11,809 nt of DNA. Origin: an uncultured bacterium. Its GTDB lineage: Bacteria; Bacillota; Clostridia; Lachnospirales; Lachnospiraceae. Each line of letters begins with the position of its first letter. Position 1 is the stretch's first letter. The stretch lies in the NCBI GenBank assembly GCA_937916345.1, contig CALFUE010000049.1:1-11809 (forward strand). The letters run 5' to 3'. Made by a program: the position numbers and the translations under genes. Below the pieces are notes generated by a model. That model saw nothing but the letters and a program-made list of their open reading frames with translations, made no database searches and was not told the DNA's origin. Below are positions 6,719 through 11,809 of this stretch, in pieces.

Positions 6719-7104
6719 TCATGGTTTTATTGACGGGTACAGGCAACAGCATATTGCAGTTTTTTACGGTGCTTCTTATTTTTGTGTTGGTGCTCGTGGT
6801 GACTGTCTACACCACCAGGTGGATCGGCAATTACCAAAAAAAGAATTTCGTCCAGAAAAATCTGGAGGTCTGTGAGTTCATCCGCATTGGAAACAACAAT
6901 TCCATAGCGATCATTCGGGCAGGAGAGAACAGGTATCTCGTAGTGGGTATCGGCAAAGAAGAGATGAGACTGCTCTGTGAGCTTACGAGGGATGAGATCA
7001 CAGATTATGGCATTACGCCGGATACTAAAGCCGGCACCGGAAGTTTTTCAGCCACCCTGAAAAAAATGTTGGAAAAGAATAATGGTACGAACGATAAGCA
7101 GTAA
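6715..7104 (+). CDS. fliO: Flagellar biosynthetic protein FliO
   Basis: FliO is a small membrane protein that helps assemble the FliP core of the export gate. The 129 residues have a short N-terminus, one hydrophobic helix (about 13-32, rich in Leu, Val and Phe), then TTRWIGNYQKK and a small cytoplasmic domain with the IRIGNNNSIAIIRAGENRYL pattern seen in FliO proteins. The first ATG (6715) overlaps the fliY stop by four bases; a second ATG at 6721 is also possible. Neither has a clear ribosome binding site, so translation probably depends on coupling to fliY. The 3' end overlaps fliP by 23 bases. FliO sequences are poorly conserved; the call leans on topology and position. Confidence 0.88.
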   Translation: MIMVLLTGTGNSILQFFTVLLIFVLVLVVTVYTTRWIGNYQKKNFVQKNLEVCEFIRIGNNNSIAIIRAGENRYLVVGIGKEEMRLLCELTRDEITDYGITPDTKAGTGSFSATLKKMLEKNNGTNDKQ

Positions 7105-7930
7105 AAAGAGAAATATACTTTTTATCAGCCTGCTTCTGGCAGTGCTTCTTGCTGCGACTGCATTTTTTATGACTCTTTCGGAGACTGTCTACGCTTCCAG
7201 TGCAGGGCTGGATCTCGAAATCGACGCCACCAGGGACGCAAATCCCGAGACTGCTGCCGAGACCGCGAACAGCTCTTTTTCTCTCTACTATGACAATGGC
7301 AACGGAGGTATATCCACACCTGTGCGTATAGTGCTGGTGCTGACCATCATATCGCTTTTGCCGTCTATCCTCATAATGCTGACATCCTTCACCAGGATCA
7401 TAGTGGTGCTGCATTTCGTCAGGGCGGCACTGAACACCCAGACGGCACCCCCGAATCAGGTGCTGATGGGGCTGGCTATTTTTCTCACGCTGTTCATCAT
7501 GGCGCCAACCTTTAACGAGATAAATGAGAATGCCATAAAGCCCATGGATGCCGGCGAGATCACACAGGAAGAATTCTTTGAGGCTGCGGTAAAACCCATT
7601 AGGGAATTTATGTATCCCCAGACCGAGACAAAGGATGTGGATCTCTTCTGTGATATCGCAGGTGTCACCTATGAGACTAACGATGATATACCGTTGGAGG
7701 TGCTGATACCCTCATTTATGATATCTGAGCTGAGACGCGCCTTTATTATAGGCTTTCTGATTTATATACCTTTTATTGTAATAGATATGGTAGTGTCTTC
7801 GGTACTCATGAGTATGGGTATGATGATGCTTCCGCCCACCACCATCTCCATGCCTTTCAAGATACTTCTCTTCGTGCTGGCGGACGGTTGGAATCTCGTT
7901 ATAGGAAATCTCGTAAAGACCTTCTACTGA
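7082..7930 (+). CDS. fliP: Flagellar export gate protein FliP
   Basis: Five FliP copies with FliR and FliQ form the export gate through which flagellar proteins cross the membrane. The 282 residues start with a cleavable-type signal peptide: a basic N-region, a hydrophobic core (12-30) and likely cleavage after VYA near residue 38. A periplasmic stretch follows, then membrane segments from about 80. Hallmarks are LTSFTRIIVVLHFVRAAL, NTQTAPPNQVLMGLAIFLTL, and near the C-terminus LIPSFMISELRRAFIIGFLI and MGMMMLPPTTISMPFKILLF. It is longer than E. coli FliP (about 245) mainly in the N-terminal part. A GGAAAAG element sits shortly before the ATG, which lies inside fliO. Confidence 0.97.
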   Translation: MVRTISSKKRNILFISLLLAVLLAATAFFMTLSETVYASSAGLDLEIDATRDANPETAAETANSSFSLYYDNGNGGISTPVRIVLVLTIISLLPSILIMLTSFTRIIVVLHFVRAALNTQTAPPNQVLMGLAIFLTLFIMAPTFNEINENAIKPMDAGEITQEEFFEAAVKPIREFMYPQTETKDVDLFCDIAGVTYETNDDIPLEVLIPSFMISELRRAFIIGFLIYIPFIVIDMVVSSVLMSMGMMMLPPTTISMPFKILLFVLADGWNLVIGNLVKTFY

Positions 7931-7959
7931 CGGGAAGTTTTTAAGGAAAGGAGCTTTAT

Positions 7960-8229
7960 ATGATCACAGAGGGACAGGTATTGGACATCTCAAGGGATGC
8001 CTACTACACCATAATCATGACTTCGCTGCCGCCGCTTCTGGTGAGCCTGATCATAGGACTTCTGGTATCTGTTTTTCAGACGGTGACCAGCATACAGGAG
8101 CAGACACTTACCTTCGTGCCAAAGATCGTCTGCGTTTTCATCACATTGATGCTTTTGGGCTCATGGATGCTTGATAACATGTCGGGATACATGGTAAAGC
8201 TCTGGAGCGATTTTAGTATCTATGTATAA
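7960..8229 (+). CDS. fliQ: Flagellar export gate protein FliQ
   Basis: FliQ is a two-helix membrane protein that wraps around the FliP/FliR core of the export gate. At 89 residues the length is exactly as expected. Helices lie at about 16-38 and 50-72. Key conserved parts are the N-terminal block around ARDAYYTI-like SRDAYYTIIM, GLLVSVFQTVTSIQEQTLTF, and VPKIVCVFITLMLLGSWML. Start: AAAGGAG (7947-7953) lies 6 bases before the ATG. The gap after fliP is 29 bases; the stop overlaps the fliR ATG by one base (TAATG). Confidence 0.97.
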   Translation: MITEGQVLDISRDAYYTIIMTSLPPLLVSLIIGLLVSVFQTVTSIQEQTLTFVPKIVCVFITLMLLGSWMLDNMSGYMVKLWSDFSIYV

Positions 8230-9020
8230 TGCTGAATTTTACATTTTCGATAGTTGATTTTGAATACTATCTCATGATACTGGTCAGAGTCGTGTCTTTT
8301 TTCCAGGTTGCGCCTTTTTTCAGACTTCCCGGTGTGCCGGGTCGTATAAAGATAGGGCTTTGCGCCATGGTGAGTCTTTTGGTATTTGAGAATACCGATC
8401 TGACCGGTCTGCATTATGAGGGAGTTATGGAATATGGGTTCCTCGTGATGGAGGAGGCGCTGGTGGGTATGTCGTTAGGGTTTGCTCTGTACGCCTGCGA
8501 CGCGATCATCACCTTTGCCGGTACATTGATAGATATGTATATCGGATTTTCCATGGCTCAGGAATATAACCCCGTGACACAGCAGCAGAACTCGGTTACG
8601 GGTACCATGTACGATAACCTCATCATGCTGCTGCTTCTGACCACCAGCATGTACCATTATGTGGTGAGCGCGATATGCGACACCTTCAAGCTGATGCCGG
8701 TGGGAGGCATAGTCGTACAGTGGGATCACCTGTACGAGGCTGTTTTGGGATATATCACGAATCTGTTTCTGCTGGGATTTCGCATCAGTCTGCCTGTGTT
8801 CGCCTGTATGTTGGTTATGAACGCGGTGCTTGGCGTGATGGCAAAGGTTGCTCCCCAGATGAACATGTTCGCCGTAGGAATGCAGATAAAGATAATCGTA
8901 GGTCTGGTTATAATCATGCTCACGCTGTTTCTGCTGCCTTATGTGGCTGATTTCCTTGCCACGGAGATGAAAACTTTGTTTGTTGATATATTAAAGGGCT
9001 TTTACGATGCAAGAACCTGA
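8229..9020 (+). CDS. fliR: Flagellar export gate protein FliR
   Basis: FliR is the single-copy partner that closes the FliP ring in the export gate and contacts FlhB. The 263 residues are a usual length and strongly hydrophobic, with about five or six membrane segments. Family features include VRVVSFFQVAPFFRLPGVPG near the N-terminus, GFALYACDAIITFAGTLIDM and YIGFSMAQEYNPVTQQQNSV in the middle, and RISLPVFACMLVMNAVLGVM with KVAPQMNMFAVGMQIKIIVG towards the end. Translation starts within the fliQ stop codon, and the 3' end overlaps flhB by 14 bases, so fliQ, fliR and flhB are likely translated as a coupled group. Confidence 0.96.
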   Translation: MLNFTFSIVDFEYYLMILVRVVSFFQVAPFFRLPGVPGRIKIGLCAMVSLLVFENTDLTGLHYEGVMEYGFLVMEEALVGMSLGFALYACDAIITFAGTLIDMYIGFSMAQEYNPVTQQQNSVTGTMYDNLIMLLLLTTSMYHYVVSAICDTFKLMPVGGIVVQWDHLYEAVLGYITNLFLLGFRISLPVFACMLVMNAVLGVMAKVAPQMNMFAVGMQIKIIVGLVIIMLTLFLLPYVADFLATEMKTLFVDILKGFYDART

Positions 9021-10143
9021 GATCAAGACAAATTTAATATATATGGATCTTCAGTTCTTCGCCAAGGACGGACCCGGCGGAGAAAAGACCGAGGAGCCCA
9101 CCTCGAAAAAACTCGGCGACGCCCGAAAGGAAGGTCAGGTTGCAAAGAGCCGCGAGGTATCAATGGCGGGCGGACTGCTGGCGCTTTTCCTGTCCCTGCG
9201 TATTTTTATGGGCTATGTGGGAGACGGATTTTACGGCATATTTTACGACATCTACAATCATATACAGGAGGTGGCTTCCCAGAAAGAATTTACCGGCTAT
9301 GACGCCTCTCGTTTTGTGAGCTATGCCATGGAGCGTGTCATCTGGATAGCGCTTCCGTTTATGATAATTGCCCTCGTGGTGGGACTTATCACCAATATCG
9401 TCCAGGTGGGCTTCAAGGTTACCACGAAGCCGCTGCAGCCCAAATTCTCAAAGATGAATCCCTTAAACGGATTTAAGAGGATATTCTCAAAGGATACACT
9501 TTTTGAACTGCTCAAATCCATACTGAAGGTGGGTGTCATCGCAGTTATAGCTTACACATATCTGGCGGGAAAGATCGGAGACATTTTTCTCATGTACAAT
9601 GTTTCGGTTTTTGACGCTATTGCGGATGTGGGAGAGGCAGTCATAGAGACCGGGCTTCGCATCAGCTATGTATATTTTATCATCGCTGCCCTGGATTTCT
9701 TCTACCAGAAGAGGAAGTTCCACGAGGATATGAAGATGACGAAGCAGGAAGTAAAGGACGAAATGAAGAACTCCGAGGGAGATCCCCAGGTAAAGGGTCA
9801 GCAGCGTCAGAGGATGCAGCAGGCCTCAAGGCGCCGTATGATGAATTCGGTACCCCAGGCGGATGTGGTCATCACGAACCCTACCCACTACGCCGTTGCC
9901 CTGAAATATGAGATGGGCGGCGCAATGTCCGCTCCAAAGGTGCTGGCAAAGGGCAAGGATCACGTGGCTGCCCGTATCAAGGAGATCGCAAAAGAAAATA
10001 ATGTAGAAATTGTAGAGGACAAGCCTCTGGCTCATTCCCTCTACGCAAATGTTGAAGTGGGGGAGGATATTCCAATAGAGCTGTATGAAGCAGTGGCAAA
10101 CATTCTCGTAACAGTATTCAAAAAGAAGAATCCCGCAGCATAA
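9007..10143 (+). CDS. flhB: Flagellar export switch protein FlhB
   Basis: FlhB switches the export apparatus from rod/hook to filament substrates after self-cleavage. The 378 residues begin with a short extension, then LQFFAKDGPGGEKTEEPTSK and ARKEGQVAKSREV, typical of Firmicutes FlhB. Four membrane segments follow (about 52-72, 110-135, 172-192, 205-232). The cytoplasmic domain carries the autocleavage site N291-P292-T293-H294 (VVITNPTHYAVALKYE), intact, and ends with EDIPIELYEAVANILV. Start: the ATG at 9007 inside fliR has AAAGGG eight bases ahead; an ATG at 9043 (MDLQFF) is an alternative but lacks a ribosome binding site. flhA follows after 32 bases. Confidence 0.97.
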   Translation: MQEPEIKTNLIYMDLQFFAKDGPGGEKTEEPTSKKLGDARKEGQVAKSREVSMAGGLLALFLSLRIFMGYVGDGFYGIFYDIYNHIQEVASQKEFTGYDASRFVSYAMERVIWIALPFMIIALVVGLITNIVQVGFKVTTKPLQPKFSKMNPLNGFKRIFSKDTLFELLKSILKVGVIAVIAYTYLAGKIGDIFLMYNVSVFDAIADVGEAVIETGLRISYVYFIIAALDFFYQKRKFHEDMKMTKQEVKDEMKNSEGDPQVKGQQRQRMQQASRRRMMNSVPQADVVITNPTHYAVALKYEMGGAMSAPKVLAKGKDHVAARIKEIAKENNVEIVEDKPLAHSLYANVEVGEDIPIELYEAVANILVTVFKKKNPAA

Positions 10144-10175
10144 CATTTTCAGATCTTTTGGGAAAGGAGGCAGTC

Positions 10176-11809
10176 ATGGAGCTGATAAAACGCTTGAATA
10201 TAAAGGATTATCTGGTAGCACTCTACCTTATGGCTGCCATCATATTCCTGATCGTACCAATACCGAGCTTTCTGCTTGATATATTGCTGGGCTTTAATAT
10301 CTCAGTCGCTCTTGTTGTACTGTTCAACAGCCTTTTTGCCAAGGAAGTGCTGGACATGTCATTTTTTCCGACACTTCTGTTGTTTACCACAATATTCCGT
10401 CTCTCACTGAATGTATCCTCTACGAGGCTGATCCTTACGACCGGTGATCCCGGAAATGTAGTCAGAACCTTCGGGGGCTTCGTGGGCGGAGGTAATATCG
10501 TCATAGGCGCTATTATCTTTTTGGTGCTTATCATAGTACAGTTTGTAGTCATAAATAAAGGTTCAGAGCGTGTATCCGAGGTTACGGCGCGATTCACACT
10601 GGATGCCATGCCCGGCAAGCAGATGGCCATAGACGCGGATCTCTCCACGGGGGCTATCGATGATGCCGAGGCAAAGGTCAGAAGAGAGAAGCTTCAGCAG
10701 GAGTCATCCTTCTTCGGAGCCATGGACGGTGCTACGAAGTATGTAAAGGGAGATGCTACTGCAGGTCTTATTATTACATTTATCAACTTTATTGGTGGAA
10801 CAATAATGGGAGTCATGAATGGTGGTATGGATTTTACTGATGCTATTTCGCAATATGGTGTTCTTACTATTGGTGATGGATTAACTTCTCAGATTCCTTC
10901 TCTAATGATATCTCTTGCAACGGGTATTCTTGTTACAAAAGGAGCAAAAGAGAATGAAGAATTCTCTGATACACTTATCAAACAGCTCTTTGGAATTCCC
11001 AAGGTACTCTTTATTGTTGGTGGAGTGTTGATAGGATTAGGTGTTGTTACACCTCTTAATATATTCCTGTTTGCCGGTTTTGGAGCAGCATTTATTGTTG
11101 CAGGTATGTCAATGAAGAAGACCATCGGAGAGGAGACCATACAAGAGGAGGTGGCTCAGGAGGAGTCCGAAGCAGAGGAGATACGAAAACCGGAGAATGT
11201 CGTCTCCCTATTGTCGGTAGACCCTATAGAGCTGGAATTTGGATATGGTATTATTCCTCTTGCTGATGTTAATCAGGGTGGAGACTTACTTGATCGTGTC
11301 GTTATGATTAGAAGGCAGATTGCCTTAGAGCTTGGTACAGTTGTTCCTATAATACGTCTAAGGGATAATATTCAGCTTAATCCAAGTCAATATATAATCA
11401 AGATAAAGGGTATTCAGGTTACAGAAGGCGAGATTATGTTTGATCATTATATGGCCATGAATCCCGGATATATTGAAGAAGAAATTGCAGGTATACCTAC
11501 AACAGAGCCATCCTTTGGACTTCCTGCAATATGGATTACAGAATCTCAGCGTGAGATGGCAGAAAGCCTGGGATATACAGTTGTTGATCCTCCTTCAATT
11601 ATTGCAACTCATTTGACAGAGGTAATTAGAAGACATATTGCTGAACTTCTTACTCGTCAGGATGTTCAGAATCTTATTGACAACCTTAAGGAATCCAATC
11701 CGGCCGTTGTTGATGAACTTACCCCTAAGCTTATGGGACTTGGTGAGATTCAGAAGGTTCTGCAGAATCTGCTGTTTGAAGAAATACCGATAAAGGATAT
11801 GAGAACAAT
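10176..11809 (+). CDS. flhA: Flagellar export protein FlhA, 3'-truncated by the window edge
   Basis: FlhA is the large nonameric export-gate protein that docks chaperone-substrate complexes and helps drive secretion. I translated the open frame by hand: about 545 residues with no stop to the window end, against roughly 690 in full-length family members. Membrane helices occupy about 1-310. The FHIPEP signature is present: EVTARFTLDAMPGKQMAID, with R139, P146-G147-K148 and D153. A charged linker (about 312-345, Glu-rich) leads to the cytoplasmic docking domain, including NPGYIEEEIAG, EPSFGLPAIWI and VVDPPSIIATHLTEVI. Start: AAAGGAGG (10163-10170) lies 5 bases before the ATG. Codon use and G+C shift sharply at about 10750, 11108, 11236 and 11757, while the protein stays intact, indicating a mosaic gene or assembly chimera. 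Confidence 0.97.
   Translation, partial: MELIKRLNIKDYLVALYLMAAIIFLIVPIPSFLLDILLGFNISVALVVLFNSLFAKEVLDMSFFPTLLLFTTIFRLSLNVSSTRLILTTGDPGNVVRTFGGFVGGGNIVIGAIIFLVLIIVQFVVINKGSERVSEVTARFTLDAMPGKQMAIDADLSTGAIDDAEAKVRREKLQQESSFFGAMDGATKYVKGDATAGLIITFINFIGGTIMGVMNGGMDFTDAISQYGVLTIGDGLTSQIPSLMISLATGILVTKGAKENEEFSDTLIKQLFGIPKVLFIVGGVLIGLGVVTPLNIFLFAGFGAAFIVAGMSMKKTIGEETIQEEVAQEESEAEEIRKPENVVSLLSVDPIELEFGYGIIPLADVNQGGDLLDRVVMIRRQIALELGTVVPIIRLRDNIQLNPSQYIIKIKGIQVTEGEIMFDHYMAMNPGYIEEEIAGIPTTEPSFGLPAIWITESQREMAESLGYTVVDPPSIIATHLTEVIRRHIAELLTRQDVQNLIDNLKESNPAVVDELTPKLMGLGEIQKVLQNLLFEEIPIKDMRT
10750..11108 (+). other. AT-rich foreign-looking tract 1 within flhA
   Basis: This tract codes for the last membrane helices of FlhA (about residues 192-311). 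Hand counts per 60-base line give 33-40% G+C here, against 53-60% in the three lines just before. Isoleucine codons here are ATT in 10 of 16 cases; in flhA before the tract ATT is 1 of 19 (ATA 10, ATC 8). Valine, leucine, threonine and glycine also shift to GTT, CTT, ACA/ACT and GGT/GGA. The reading frame and conserved protein are undisturbed. Boundaries are approximate to about 15 bases. Confidence 0.75.
11236..11757 (+). other. AT-rich foreign-looking tract 2 within flhA
   Basis: This tract codes for most of the visible cytoplasmic domain (about residues 354-527). Most lines have 28-45% G+C by hand count; isoleucine is ATT in 16 of 23 cases, with GTT, CTT and CCT favoured. The last few dozen bases, from about 11757 (CTG CAG AAT CTG CTG, then ATA CCG ATA), return to the native style. 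Tract 1 and tract 2 are separated by 11109-11235, a native-style island at about 52% G+C with GAG-rich codons and no ATT. Confidence 0.7.

Noticed and set aside
10750..11757. Insertion of a mobile element in flhA
   Set aside because: The FlhA frame and conserved motifs run straight through both AT-rich tracts with no terminal repeats or transposase; this is replacement of equivalent sequence, not insertion.
1..11809. CRISPR arrays, tRNA, rRNA, prophage or defence genes
   Set aside because: No spaced direct repeats, cloverleaf or rRNA-like segments, integrase or defence domains were seen; the window is filled by flagellar genes.

Overview
The window is one continuous, all-forward flagellar gene cluster from a Gram-positive anaerobe of the Clostridia, most likely family Lachnospiraceae (the genus cannot be fixed by reading alone). 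Supporting points are the gene order flgE, motA, motB, fliL, fliM, fliY, fliO, fliP, fliQ, fliR, flhB, flhA; a two-domain FliY with CheC-type phosphatase centres; strong AGGAGG-type ribosome binding sites; and codon use in which ATA is common for isoleucine. Base composition over most of the window is moderate, roughly half G+C.

Layout: 1-1892 is the 3' part of a large flagellar hook gene (flgE), whose 5' end lies outside the window. A 215-base AT-rich intergenic region follows. It holds an inverted repeat, a good rho-independent terminator (1981-2024) and a good vegetative-type promoter (2037-2065), so motA and everything after it can be transcribed independently of the hook gene. motA and motB (2108-3936, overlapping by one base) encode the stator and resemble the sodium-type PomA/PomB more than E. 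coli MotA/MotB. A 113-base gap with competing inverted repeats separates them from fliL. Next come fliM and fliY (the C-ring switch), then fliO, fliP, fliQ, fliR, flhB and flhA (the membrane export gate). From fliY onward genes mostly overlap or sit within about 30 bases. flhA runs off the right edge with about 545 of the usual roughly 690 residues present.

Together these genes supply the hook, the torque-generating stator, the switch that reads phospho-CheY, and the type III export apparatus that secretes rod, hook and filament proteins. I see no new kind of system. The most unusual signal is inside flhA: two tracts (about 10750-11108 and 11236-11757) have much lower G+C and a different codon dialect from the rest of the gene, separated by a native-looking island over the variable linker. 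This is a mosaic gene produced by recombination or, if this is a metagenome assembly, a chimeric contig. Other points worth a look are the missing flbD/swrD gene between flgE and motA, the missing cheY between fliY and fliO, and the structured gap between motB and fliL.
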